NCBI GenBank assembly: GCA_001917125.1
Contig: MNTU01000041.1
Location: 1-59,011, forward strand
Length of the DNA stretch: 59,011 bases
Direction of reading: 5' to 3'
Source of the DNA: Azospirillum sp. 47_25
GTDB lineage: Bacteria > Pseudomonadota > Alphaproteobacteria > RF32 > CAG-239
Both the position numbers and the translations under genes were made by a program. Below, piece after piece: positions 1 to 8,247 of the stretch. The notes under the pieces were generated by a model, which saw only the letters and a program-made list of their open reading frames with translations, did no database searches and was not told the origin of the DNA. The stretch's first letter is position 1; every line of letters begins with the position of its first letter.

Positions 1-201
1 CATCGAGTCAAGCAGAGAGCTCAAGTCGCTGGCGCGGTTGGTTAAAGACTGCGCGGTGTAAAACGAGGACGGGTTGTCCAGAGCGGAGTTAACTTTTTTA
101 CCCGTGGACAAACGTTCCTGAGTGGTATCCATCAAGCTCTGGGTGTTTTGCAAGGACAGCAGGTTAGAACGCATACTTGCAGTTAAGGAAATATCTGACA
201 T
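1..201 (-). CDS. Flagellin, N-terminal part (cut by window edge)
   Basis: The first 67 codons of a flagellin, the filament subunit exported by the flagellar type III system. The translation begins MSDISLTASMRSNLLSLQ and continues with QERLSTGKKVNSALDNPSSF. This is the classic D0/D1 heptad pattern of flagellin N-termini: an LxSLQxT helix, then RLSTGKKVNSAxDNPxxF. The start is fixed by a GGAG about 8 bases upstream. Transcription runs leftwards out of the window. The gene lies downstream of flbT, the usual alphaproteobacterial neighbourhood, although flaF is not seen here. The identity is secure; the length and C-terminus cannot be seen. Confidence 0.93.
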   Translation of the reverse strand, partial: MSDISLTASMRSNLLSLQNTQSLMDTTQERLSTGKKVNSALDNPSSFYTAQSLTNRASDLSSLLDSM

Positions 202-235
202 TGTTTTTCTCCATATACTGTGGAACACATTTTAC

Positions 236-261
236 ATTGTACGCCCTACTGGCGATACAAT
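236..261 (-). promoter_or_regulatory. Hairpin in the flagellin mRNA leader
   Basis: An inverted repeat lies about 35 bases upstream of the flagellin start: ATTGTA and CGCC on one arm pair with GGCG and TACAAT on the other, with one bulged base and a 5-base loop. If the promoter at 266-294 is right, the hairpin forms the extreme 5' end of the flagellin mRNA. FlbT of Caulobacter is known to act on the 5' leader of flagellin mRNA, and flbT is the adjacent gene, so this is a plausible FlbT target. That link is inference. Confidence 0.45.
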
Positions 262-265
262 ATAT

Positions 266-294
266 ACATTATCACAAAAAAGGCATCGAAACAA
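266..294 (-). promoter_or_regulatory. Candidate sigma70-like promoter for flagellin
   Basis: Read on the minus strand, TTGTTT is followed after exactly 17 bases by TAATGT. No convincing sigma28 or sigma54 element was seen, although flagellins usually use one of those. The call rests on spacing and match only. Confidence 0.3.
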
Positions 295-356
295 CACCTT
301 ATTTTTTCACGTTAGATATATTTCTTAAACATTTGGTTAATTTTTGACTATAAATC

Positions 357-385
357 AATAAGAAAGGCCGCCTTCTGGCGGCCTT
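357..385 (-). terminator. Intrinsic terminator of flbT
   Basis: A perfect 9-bp stem (AAGGCCGCC with GGCGGCCTT) and 4-base loop is followed on the minus strand by TCTTATT. It lies directly after the flbT stop and separates flbT from the flagellin transcript. Confidence 0.8.
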
Positions 386-408
386 GGCATGAGACAAAGC
401 TCAAAAAA

Positions 409-804
409 TCAACCGAGGTTCAGCGCCTCGCCAAAAAGTTCGCTTTCCTTTTTAACCAGTTTGTCGGCATTTTTAATCGCGGCATAAAAATCATTGTTCA
501 GAACACAGTCACTGACCGCCGCGATATAGGGAATCAGGCTCGGAGCGGCATTTTGCAAATCGCGGACATATTCAAGATAAAGTTTCTGCAGCTGAGTGGG
601 CTCTTTGGCAAGGTACATCTGCTGAACAATAAAATAAACGCGTTTGCTCGGGGTGTTAGCCTCCGACTCGCGCAAAATAAACTTTTCGCGAAGGATAGGA
701 ACATTGCCCTCAATATAGAAACGCGTCCGCTCATTGTCATTGGTGATGAGAGATTCGCCGATGATGATACTTTCATGGGGTTTCAATTCAATTTTTAAAG
801 GCAT
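409..804 (-). CDS. flbT: Flagellum biosynthesis regulator FlbT
   Basis: A 131-residue protein beginning MPLKIELKPHE, matching the FlbT family start. Characteristic family features are visible: the early LKPxE segment, a central REKFIL, and TPSKRVYFIVQQMYL, which corresponds to the family's TPxRRIYFxxxxMYL. FlbT is a post-transcriptional regulator of flagellin mRNA in alphaproteobacteria. The start at 804 is preferred over an in-frame ATG nine codons earlier because AAGGAG lies 7 bases before it. The position immediately upstream of flagellin supports a role in tuning flagellin expression. Family length is normally 120-150 residues, so it is complete. Confidence 0.9.
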   Translation of the reverse strand: MPLKIELKPHESIIIGESLITNDNERTRFYIEGNVPILREKFILRESEANTPSKRVYFIVQQMYLAKEPTQLQKLYLEYVRDLQNAAPSLIPYIAAVSDCVLNNDFYAAIKNADKLVKKESELFGEALNLG

Positions 805-932
805 TGAGTGCTCCTTTGGCATAAAATTCATTAAGATTGCCTGTATTATATAAAACTTTTATTTTTTTTTGCAAATCTTTATTTTCTCATGTATAACTTT
901 AGCAAAGATAAACAGAAAAGGAATTTTAAGTT

Positions 933-1358
933 ATGCCCGATATGTGCAAACTTTTGGATGAAGTTGAAAAAAAGCTTTATATTCAAGGCCTGGCTTATGT
1001 TCTGGGAATGAATAAGCAGGATCCGAAACAAAAAAAGGAATACCTTTTGGCGCAGATGGCCGAAACGGGACTGAGCGAATCGGAATATAAAAAAATTAAA
1101 TGCAACTGCAAAACCGATGCCTTGATTAAGGATTTGGAACAGATAACCGATATCCGCGCCAAGCGTTATATTCTGAGGGAGATGATTCTGCTGGCCGTTG
1201 CCGACCATGAACTGCAGGACGAGGAAGTCGAAGACCTGCACAAAATCGGCAAGGGAATGGGCATAAGCGAAGAAAAAATCAATGATTTCTTTATCTGGGC
1301 CGCCCGCGGCATCGAATGGCAGCTGGAAGGCATCAAACTGGTTGAAGAAGATTTATAA
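933..1358 (+). CDS. Small helical protein, TerB-like
   Basis: A 141-residue, charged, all-helical cytoplasmic protein with no signal peptide or membrane segment. The second half (DIRAKRYILREMILLAVADHELQDEEVEDLHKI) has the pattern of TerB/DUF533-like domains: a helix, ADxxLxxEE, then a further helix. The first half carries two cysteines in KCNCKT. An AAAAGGAA precedes the ATG. It ends 11 bases before the ABC-F gene and is probably co-transcribed with it. The TerB resemblance is by pattern only; the function is unknown. Confidence 0.6.
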   Translation: MPDMCKLLDEVEKKLYIQGLAYVLGMNKQDPKQKKEYLLAQMAETGLSESEYKKIKCNCKTDALIKDLEQITDIRAKRYILREMILLAVADHELQDEEVEDLHKIGKGMGISEEKINDFFIWAARGIEWQLEGIKLVEEDL

Positions 1359-1369
1359 CACCCAAAGAC

Positions 1370-3193
1370 ATGAGTAATTTTGAACCACCGATTATGACGA
1401 TTAAAGGCGCCAAATTGAGTTTTGGTACCAATCATTTGTTTACCGATGTTGAATTATATATCAATCGCGGCGACAAAATCTGCCTGGTGGGGCGGAACGG
1501 CAGCGGCAAATCGACTTTGCTGAAAGTGATTGCCGGCGATATCGAGGCCGACGACGGCGAAATTTTCATTCAGCCGGGAACAAAAATTTCTTATATGCCG
1601 CAGGACCCGGATTTTTCGGCCTACAAAACTTTGCGCGACGTGGTTCTTTCCGGTCTGGGCGAAGACGAAAAACATCAGGAGTTCAAAGCTGACATTCTGA
1701 TTGAACAGCTTGACATTCGCGACAGGCAGGCCCCGGACAGCAGTTCCGGCGGCGAGAGGAAAAAAGCCGCACTGGCCAAGGCTCTGGTCGGAGAACCCGA
1801 TATTCTGCTGTTGGACGAGCCGACCAACCATTTGGATATGCCGACGATTGAAAAGCTGGAAAAAATTATCAAAGATTTTCGCGGCGCGGTTATTGTCATC
1901 AGCCATGACCGCATGTTTCTCGGCAATGTGTCGCAAACCACTTTCTGGCTGGACCGGGGAATTATGCGGCGCAACAACCGGGGTTTTAAATTCTTTGAAG
2001 AATGGCAGGAGCAATGCATTGATCAGGAAATTATCGAGCAGAAATATCTTAACAAAAAAATAGAAGAAGAAACCGAATGGCTGCACAAGGGCGTGACGGC
2101 GAGGCGCAAACGCAATATGGGACGTCTGCGGCGGTTGCAGCAGCTGCGACAGGAACGGCGCGAACAAATAAAGCAAATCGGTTCGGTTAATATGGAAATC
2201 GAAAACACCGAGTTCCGCTCCAAAATGGTTATTGAAGCCAAACATATTTATAAGAGTTTCGGCGAAAGGGAAATCGTCAAAGACTTTTCAACCCGGATTA
2301 TCAAAGGCAACAAAATCGGCATTGTGGGACCAAACGGCGCCGGCAAAACAACTTTGATTAAGCTGCTGACCAAACGGCTGGAACCGGATTCCGGTTTTGT
2401 CAGAATGGGCAAAAATCTGGAAGAGGCCTATTTTGACCAAAACCGCATGACGCTTGACCCGAAGAAAACGCTTTGGAAGACCCTTTGCGGCGAAGGCGAT
2501 CATATCTGGGTGCGCGGGCAATACCGTCATGTGGTGGCGTATCTGAAAGATTTTCTGTTTAAGCCGGAACAGGCGCAGTGCCCGGTTGCGGCTTTGTCCG
2601 GCGGAGAAAAGAATCGTCTGATGCTGGCGGTTGCATTGGCCAAACAGTCTAATTTTCTGGTGCTTGACGAGCCGACCAACGATCTGGACATGGACACGCT
2701 TGACCTGTTGCAGGAAGTGCTGATGGAATATGACGGCACCATTCTGCTGGTCAGTCATGACCGCGATTTTATCGACAGGGTGGTAACTTCGGTGATTTAT
2801 ATGCCCGGCGACGGCAGCGTAACGGAGCATGCGGGCAGTTACAGCGAGCTGTTGGAAAAACTGCGCGGCAAACCGGCAGCCAAAGAAGACAAAAAAACGG
2901 CAGCTGCCAAAAGCATTGCGAAAGCGACGGTTTCCGGCAATGCCAAAACAGCCAAGCTCAGCTATAAGCAACAGCGCCTGCTGGAGGTTTTGCCGCAGGA
3001 AATCGAAAAGCTTGAAGCGGAAATTGCCGCCATTGAGGAAGAACTCGGCAATCCGGATTTATATACCGCCGATCCCGATAAATTTGACGCGCTGAGCAGC
3101 CGTCTCAATGAAGCGCAGCAGGAAAAAGACGACGCCGAAAATCAATGGCTGGAAATTCAGATGCTTAAAGAAGAGCTGGAAAAAACCGACTAA
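1370..3193 (+). CDS. uup: ABC-F family ATPase, Uup-like
   Basis: A 607-residue soluble protein with two fused ABC ATPase domains and no membrane segments. The first Walker A is GRNGSGKST (residues 41-49), with signature SSGGERKK and LLLDEPTNHLD. The second domain has GPNGAGKTT, signature LSGGEKNR and LVLDEPTNDLD. The linker contains the Uup-type segment EWLHKGVTARRKRNMGR. The tail (about 520-607) is a lysine-rich stretch followed by a coiled coil, like the nucleic-acid-binding C-terminal domain of Uup. ABC-F proteins act on ribosomes; Uup also affects branched-DNA metabolism. Its stop overlaps by four bases the stop of the convergent gene at 3190. Confidence 0.9.
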   Translation: MSNFEPPIMTIKGAKLSFGTNHLFTDVELYINRGDKICLVGRNGSGKSTLLKVIAGDIEADDGEIFIQPGTKISYMPQDPDFSAYKTLRDVVLSGLGEDEKHQEFKADILIEQLDIRDRQAPDSSSGGERKKAALAKALVGEPDILLLDEPTNHLDMPTIEKLEKIIKDFRGAVIVISHDRMFLGNVSQTTFWLDRGIMRRNNRGFKFFEEWQEQCIDQEIIEQKYLNKKIEEETEWLHKGVTARRKRNMGRLRRLQQLRQERREQIKQIGSVNMEIENTEFRSKMVIEAKHIYKSFGEREIVKDFSTRIIKGNKIGIVGPNGAGKTTLIKLLTKRLEPDSGFVRMGKNLEEAYFDQNRMTLDPKKTLWKTLCGEGDHIWVRGQYRHVVAYLKDFLFKPEQAQCPVAALSGGEKNRLMLAVALAKQSNFLVLDEPTNDLDMDTLDLLQEVLMEYDGTILLVSHDRDFIDRVVTSVIYMPGDGSVTEHAGSYSELLEKLRGKPAAKEDKKTAAAKSIAKATVSGNAKTAKLSYKQQRLLEVLPQEIEKLEAEIAAIEEELGNPDLYTADPDKFDALSSRLNEAQQEKDDAENQWLEIQMLKEELEKTD

Positions 3194-3783
3194 CGTTTGC
3201 CGGCGGGGTTTAACACCTCACGCAGAACAGGCTGCAGAGGTTCAACCAATTCCAGTTCGGCCGGCGAAATTTTTTCAATATCGGCTCGTGCCTGTTGTTC
3301 CCTTATCATATTCTCAATGCTGTTTTCAAGCGACATTATACGCGGGTCGGGCTGCATGGTTAAACTTTGCTGTTCACGCAGGTCATCAAGCTGGTCTTGC
3401 AGGCTTTTGACAACTTCAGCGCCGTGACGGCGGTATTGCAATGTTTTCAGCGCCGCACGCAGACGCTGCTCAACATAAAAGAAACGCCGGGGACGCCAGC
3501 CGCGCCGCAAGAGCCATTCCTGCGCTTTGGGCGACAGATTGTCTTCGGGGCGGCCGCTTTCAAGTGAGACCGGTTTCTGTCCCAGTTCACTGATGTTTTG
3601 CTGAACATAATCCGACCACACGGGCAAAAAGGCCATTAGTTCTTCTTTGCCGACTTCCGCAGAAGTGCGGTCGGGAATCTGCGACAGGTCAATTTTTTGT
3701 TCTTCACGGTAAAGGTTGCAGTAACGGATACCTGCTCCGGCCACCAGCAGCAAAAACAAAATTTTCCAGATGCGGCCGCTCAT
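3190..3783 (-). CDS. Membrane-anchored protein of unknown function
   Basis: A 197-residue protein beginning MSGRIWKILFLLLVAGAG, a single N-terminal membrane anchor or uncleaved signal. The rest is probably periplasmic, charged and helical, with a predicted coiled-coil segment around SLQDQLDDLREQQS and a conserved-looking GWRPRRFFYVEQRL patch. I do not recognise the family. The start at 3783 is chosen because it follows the HAD gene stop by one base; a longer reading frame would overlap that gene by 77 bases. GGTGG just upstream serves as ribosome binding site. The stop codon is TAG and overlaps the stop of the convergent ABC-F gene. Confidence 0.6.
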   Translation of the reverse strand: MSGRIWKILFLLLVAGAGIRYCNLYREEQKIDLSQIPDRTSAEVGKEELMAFLPVWSDYVQQNISELGQKPVSLESGRPEDNLSPKAQEWLLRRGWRPRRFFYVEQRLRAALKTLQYRRHGAEVVKSLQDQLDDLREQQSLTMQPDPRIMSLENSIENMIREQQARADIEKISPAELELVEPLQPVLREVLNPAGKR

Positions 3784-3784
3784 T

Positions 3785-4654
3785 TTACCACCGCAGATTG
3801 GAAATGACAAAGTCGGGATAAGCATCAAAATTCGTTGCCAGTTCCCGGGTTTTGGCAACATCGGGAATATATCCCTCGCCGAGGAAATTAACGTGCACGC
3901 CTTTGGAAATCAGCGCGGAAGACACGCCGAGCAAATTAGCGCCTTTAATGTCGGTGGCAATGTTGTCGCCGATAATGAGCACATTTTCCTTGCGAACGTC
4001 AGGAATCCCGTCCAGCGCATAAGCGATAATTTTGGCATCGGGCTTGCCGACGGTAATGATTTTTCCGCCGAGAACGGCATATTGCTCGGCAACGGCTCCC
4101 GGAGCCAGACAAATTTCACCGTCTTTATAGCTTGAGGTATCGTTGCCGGCGCAGACCAGCGGAATGCCCATTCCGGCGGCATGTTCCAAAGTGGGCAGGT
4201 AATCTTCAATCACGTCGCTTTGTTTGGCGGCGGCGTCCATATAAATAAAATCCGCACGGGAAATATCTTCCGCAGGCTGATAGTCAAGCCCGGCAAAGAC
4301 TCCTTTATCGCGGGCGTCACCGATTTTGTAATAATTTGACCCGATGGCGGCAAATTCGCCCTGCCGGGCCTTAAACTTGTAGTGGAGAATTTCTCCGGCG
4401 GTTACAACAGCATCAAACACGGCAACCGGAAGCTTATTTTCATGCAGGCCGTTTATCAATGACGAAACCCGCAGCGCGGTATTAGAGAGGAGAACGATAT
4501 GCCTGCCCGCCCGTTTCATCTGTATCAGCGCTTCAACGGCCTCGCTTTTAACTCCGTTTCCTTCGCTCAGCACGCCGTTAAACCCGACAATAACCGTATT
4601 GTAGGGCTCAATAACTTTGGAAATGTTGACGATGGGCTTAATCATTTTAATCAT
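3785..4654 (-). CDS. HAD-superfamily IIA-type protein lacking the nucleophile
   Basis: A 289-residue protein of the HAD class IIA type (NagD-like; close to the alphaproteobacterial TIGR01459 group). Motif II is in HIVLLSNTA, motif III is VGKPD, and motif IV is IIGDNIATDIKGA; all look intact. Motif I should read DxWGV or DxDGV but here reads GFNGV at residues 24-28, so the phosphate-accepting aspartate is a glycine. It may therefore be a non-catalytic binding protein, or act by another mechanism. It is co-oriented with, and one base from, the small anchored protein at 3190. The upstream ribosome binding site is weak. Confidence 0.8.
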   Translation of the reverse strand: MIKMIKPIVNISKVIEPYNTVIVGFNGVLSEGNGVKSEAVEALIQMKRAGRHIVLLSNTALRVSSLINGLHENKLPVAVFDAVVTAGEILHYKFKARQGEFAAIGSNYYKIGDARDKGVFAGLDYQPAEDISRADFIYMDAAAKQSDVIEDYLPTLEHAAGMGIPLVCAGNDTSSYKDGEICLAPGAVAEQYAVLGGKIITVGKPDAKIIAYALDGIPDVRKENVLIIGDNIATDIKGANLLGVSSALISKGVHVNFLGEGYIPDVAKTRELATNFDAYPDFVISNLRW

Positions 4655-4756
4655 GGCGACACACAGCTCTAATTTTTATTCCGCATTCGGGGTACATATT
4701 GAACTCAGGATAACAGCAAGTTATTAAAAAATTGCTAGCAAATTGTTGCAAAACAT

Positions 4757-4788
4757 AAAAAAACGGCAGTTTCAGCCGCCGTTTTTTT
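4757..4788 (-). terminator. Intrinsic terminator after hydG
   Basis: Stem AAAAAACGGC with GCCGTTTTTT, with a U-run on either strand. It sits 25 bases past the hydG stop and before the HAD gene start, so the two are probably separate transcripts. Confidence 0.75.
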
Positions 4789-4812
4789 ACATTTTCAAAA
4801 AGAAGAACCTTT

Positions 4813-6234
4813 TCAAAAGAACAAATCACGTTGACCGCCGTTCACCTTATCCAGTTTTTCCAGCAGACGGCGTTTCAGCGGATTATCTTCCGGCAGGGCG
4901 TCCAATTCCCGGCGCACTGCGGCCAGGCCTTTGGCCCGGGTTTCCGGCGAAGCATAATCAATCAGATATTCCGTCAGCGTTAAAACGGCATTCGGCGTGC
5001 AAAAGCGTTTAACAAAACCGGGTACGGCAAACTCCATAAAGTGTTCGCCGGTGCGGCCGAGCCGATAACAGCCGGTGCAGAACGACGGCAGAAAACCGGA
5101 ATCGCAAAGCTCACCGATAACCTGATCCAGGCTGCGGTTATCACTCAGAACAAACTGGCTTTTTTTGCCGCTGGCCACGCCGTCTTCCGGCGCATAAGCA
5201 CCGACTCCGATATCGGAACCGGCATCAATCTGGCTGATTCCGTAACCGATTGCTTCATTGCGCAGAGCTACCGGTTCGCGGGCAGTCAGAATCATTCCCG
5301 TATAAGGAACGGCCAGACGAATGACAGCAATCATCTTCATAAAGTCGGCATCACTCGGCGCGTAAGGCGGATGGTCGGCATAAGCCGTATTCAGCGCCGG
5401 CTCGATCCGCGGAAACGAAATCGTGTGCGGCCCGACACCGAATTTTTCTTCCAGATGTATCGTATGATACAGCATGGCCATAGCTTCAAACTTATGGTTA
5501 TACAAACCGATCAGCGCCCCCATCCCGACATCGTCAATGCCGGCTTCCATAGCCCGGTCAAAGGCATAGAGCCGCCAGAGATAATTCGCTTTCAGGCCGC
5601 CGGGGTGAACCGACTGATAGGTCGCCCGGTGATAAGTTTCCTGAAAAATCTGATAGGTGCCGATACCGGCGGCTTTAACCGTTTTAAATCCTTCGACATC
5701 CAGCGGCGCCGCATTGATATTGACACGGCGGATTTCTCCCCGGCCTTCTTTGGTTTCATAAACCTTGCGCACCGTTGCGGCAATAAATTCGGGATCATAA
5801 CGGGGATGTTCGCCGTAAACCATAATCAGGCGTTTGTGCCCGCGCGATTCCAAAGCGCGAACTTCTTTCTCAAGCTCCCGCATGGTCAGCGTCTTGCGCA
5901 CCAATTCAAGATTAGAACTGCGAAAACCGCAGTAAGTGCAGTTGTTGATGCAGTCGTTTCCCACATAAAGCGGAGCAAAAAGGACAATTCGGTTGCCGTA
6001 AATCGTCTTTTTCAATTCACGGGCGCCCTCTTTTATCCGTTCAACCAGTTCCGGGTCTTCGGTATTAAGCAAGACGGCCATTTCTTCAGGATCAAGGCGG
6101 TTTTTCGCCAGCGATTTGGCGATAATGTCCTCAATCAGGCAGCGGTCGTTTGACTTTTGGCCCAGCAGATCAATGATTTTCGCTTCGGGAATGAAAGACT
6201 TCAACCCGTCAACGTTAATTTTCGGTAGTGACAT
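4813..6234 (-). CDS. hydG: [FeFe]-hydrogenase maturase HydG (radical SAM tyrosine lyase)
   Basis: HydG cleaves tyrosine to make the CO and cyanide ligands of the hydrogenase H-cluster. The 473-residue length is typical. The radical-SAM cluster motif C-x3-C-x2-C is CINNCTYC (C95, C99, C102). The second, C-terminal cluster motif is present as FCTGCYR (about 387-390), followed by RFC about 25 residues later. YGEHPRYD and the C-terminal EHFM segment also fit the family. It follows hydF by 66 bases on the same strand, so this is a hydrogenase assembly operon. HydE and the hydrogenase itself are not in the window. The presence of HydG implies an anaerobic, hydrogen-metabolising host. Confidence 0.95.
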   Translation of the reverse strand: MSLPKINVDGLKSFIPEAKIIDLLGQKSNDRCLIEDIIAKSLAKNRLDPEEMAVLLNTEDPELVERIKEGARELKKTIYGNRIVLFAPLYVGNDCINNCTYCGFRSSNLELVRKTLTMRELEKEVRALESRGHKRLIMVYGEHPRYDPEFIAATVRKVYETKEGRGEIRRVNINAAPLDVEGFKTVKAAGIGTYQIFQETYHRATYQSVHPGGLKANYLWRLYAFDRAMEAGIDDVGMGALIGLYNHKFEAMAMLYHTIHLEEKFGVGPHTISFPRIEPALNTAYADHPPYAPSDADFMKMIAVIRLAVPYTGMILTAREPVALRNEAIGYGISQIDAGSDIGVGAYAPEDGVASGKKSQFVLSDNRSLDQVIGELCDSGFLPSFCTGCYRLGRTGEHFMEFAVPGFVKRFCTPNAVLTLTEYLIDYASPETRAKGLAAVRRELDALPEDNPLKRRLLEKLDKVNGGQRDLFF

Positions 6235-6300
6235 AATATGATAATTATAAAGTTAAAAAATAAATTTACGGGCTTTACTTTATAACTATTCTCTGCAGAG

Positions 6301-7491
6301 TCAACGCTTATTTAGGCCGAAAGGTTCCAAAATGCGGGACAGCACACCTTTGAGTTCGGAGATGCAGACGCCGTAATTGGTAATCGGCACGTTCAGGGTT
6401 TCGCACTTGTTGATGCGCGAGAGAATTTCACGGCGATTGTTCATGCAGCCACCGCACTGAACCACCAGTTTATACTCGCGCAAATCTCCGGGAAAGTCAC
6501 AGCCGGAAACATGACTTATCTGCAAATCGGCACCGGTTTTCTTTTTCAGCCAGTTGGGAATTTTTACCCGTCCGATATCATCTTCAATCGCATGATGCGT
6601 GCAAGACTCGGAAATCAGAACCTTGTCGCCGTCTTTCAGACGGTTGATAACCGACGCCCCTTCGACCAGTTTGCCTAAATCGCCCTTGAAACGGGCAAAC
6701 AAAATCGAAAAAGTGGTACATTTGATGTCTGCCGGGGTTTCGGCAACCATTTTATCAACCACCTGGGAATCGCAGACAACCAAATCAGGTTTGTTTTTAA
6801 GATTCCGCAAAACACCGGCGTAGTCGTTTTCCTTAACGACAATAACCGTGCAATCGTGGTCCAGACAGTCGCGGATTACCTGAACCTGAGGCAGAATCAG
6901 GCGTCCTTTCGGGGCTTCATAGTCAATCGGCACAATCATTATCACCGTTCCGTGCGGCGGAATCAGGTCGCCGAGCAGAGAGGGCGTGTTAATTACATCT
7001 TCCGGTGCCGCTTTGATTAACGCGGCTTTCAATTGGTTAAGCACCCGGTCGCGGCAGGTTTTGTCTTCGGCATTGCAACGGATGCCGTCGCCGTCGCTCG
7101 GATAAATATCCGCTTTATTGAAAATTTTTATCAGAGGGATATTGCGGGCGGACACTTCTTCAATAATTTCGGCTTCCTCCAGACCGATTTTGTTTCCTTC
7201 GCACACCAAAACCGCCACATCGGCCCGATCAAGCACACGGCGGGTTTTGGCCAGGCGCTGTTCCGCCAGTTCGGTTTTATCGCCGAAGCCCGCAGTATCC
7301 AGCCAGACAACCGGCCCAAGCGGCAGGAGTTCCTGCGTCTTTTCTACCACATCGGTGGTCGTGCCGGCAATGTCGGAAGTTATGGAAACGTTCTGCCCGG
7401 TTATCAGATTCAAAAAGCTTGATTTGCCGGCATTGACCCGCCCGAGCAGGGCAATGTGCAGACGTAAAGACTTAGGCGCGGTTTCAGACAT
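6301..7491 (-). CDS. hydF: [FeFe]-hydrogenase maturation GTPase HydF
   Basis: HydF is the GTPase scaffold that delivers the 2Fe subcluster to the hydrogenase. The N-terminal G domain has GRVNAGKSS (17-25), the switch motif LDTAGF and FNKAD. The middle is the dimerisation domain. The C-terminal iron-sulfur domain has CTH (C297, H299) and CGGC (C346, C349). The residue before the final CxxC is Gln345 where HydF proteins usually have histidine, so one expected cluster-ligand position is changed. The 396-residue length is normal. AAAGGT precedes the start. The gap to tcdA upstream is 15 bases, so tatD-tcdA-hydF is probably one transcript. Confidence 0.95.
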   Translation of the reverse strand: MSETAPKSLRLHIALLGRVNAGKSSFLNLITGQNVSITSDIAGTTTDVVEKTQELLPLGPVVWLDTAGFGDKTELAEQRLAKTRRVLDRADVAVLVCEGNKIGLEEAEIIEEVSARNIPLIKIFNKADIYPSDGDGIRCNAEDKTCRDRVLNQLKAALIKAAPEDVINTPSLLGDLIPPHGTVIMIVPIDYEAPKGRLILPQVQVIRDCLDHDCTVIVVKENDYAGVLRNLKNKPDLVVCDSQVVDKMVAETPADIKCTTFSILFARFKGDLGKLVEGASVINRLKDGDKVLISESCTHHAIEDDIGRVKIPNWLKKKTGADLQISHVSGCDFPGDLREYKLVVQCGGCMNNRREILSRINKCETLNVPITNYGVCISELKGVLSRILEPFGLNKR

Positions 7492-7506
7492 CTTTTTACC
7501 TTTCTG

Positions 7507-8247
7507 TTATTTGACGGTTTTATAACCTGATAATTGCTTAATGGCCTCATTGGCAACGGTTAAGCCAAAAATGGCGGTAATGGTCGGCAGCGAACCGAGA
7601 ATATTGCGCGCCCCCTTTTCTTCCGCCGGACAGATGCCGCCGGCGGGAAGCACGGCTTGTTCGTCGGAATAGACGCAGCGCACGCTTTGCAAATCAACTC
7701 CGCGGCGTTTTAAGCGCCGGCGGAGCAAACGCGACAGACCGCAGTTTTTCGTCTGGTTAAGGCGGGCGGTTTTAATGCAGGAAGGATCGGTTTTCAGGGC
7801 CGCTCCCATAGAGGAAACAAAAGGGATGCCGCGTCGGCACAACTCCTCAATCAAACAGCATTTGGCATTAAGCGAATCGATGGCGTCGATAACAAAATCC
7901 GGCTTCATATCCAGCAGTTCGAGCAAGTTGTCTTCGTCAACAAACATATCTTTTACCACAATTTCACAGTCAGGATTAATCTCACGAACCCGTTCGGCGG
8001 CAACGGCGGTCTTTTTGCGGCCGACGGTTGACGTCAGCGCGAGTATCTGACGGTTGATATTGGTTTCGTCAAAAATATCAAAATCAACCAAAATCAGCCG
8101 GCCGACACCGGAACGGGCAACGGCTTCCAGTGCATAGCCGCCCACGGCACCCAGGCCGACAATCATCACGCAGGCCTGCTGCAGATGACGGATGCCGTCT
8201 TCGCCCAGCAAAAGTTCGGTACGCATTAAACGAGGGTTAGCCGACAT
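7507..8247 (-). CDS. tcdA: tRNA threonylcarbamoyladenosine dehydratase TcdA
   Basis: An E1-like (ThiF/MoeB fold) enzyme that cyclises t6A37 in tRNA, using ATP. The 246-residue protein has the nucleotide-binding GLGAVGG, the VDFDIFDETNINRQ segment typical of TcdA/CsdL, and DAIDSLNAK. The start at 8247 (MSANPRLMRTELLLG) follows GGAG and overlaps the tatD stop by 11 bases, implying translational coupling. Longer in-frame readings extend into tatD and are rejected. The C-terminal PTITAIFGLTVANEAI helix fits the family. Confidence 0.88.
   Translation of the reverse strand: MSANPRLMRTELLLGEDGIRHLQQACVMIVGLGAVGGYALEAVARSGVGRLILVDFDIFDETNINRQILALTSTVGRKKTAVAAERVREINPDCEIVVKDMFVDEDNLLELLDMKPDFVIDAIDSLNAKCCLIEELCRRGIPFVSSMGAALKTDPSCIKTARLNQTKNCGLSRLLRRRLKRRGVDLQSVRCVYSDEQAVLPAGGICPAEEKGARNILGSLPTITAIFGLTVANEAIKQLSGYKTVK

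Noticed and set aside
4647..4829. A 60-codon minus-strand frame across the hydG terminator
   Set aside because: It overlaps a clear intrinsic terminator and both flanking genes, and has no ribosome site.
5041..6153. Long frames antisense to hydG, fba, ileS, batD and other genes
   Set aside because: All are shadows of strongly identified genes on the other strand and lack recognisable domains or ribosome sites.
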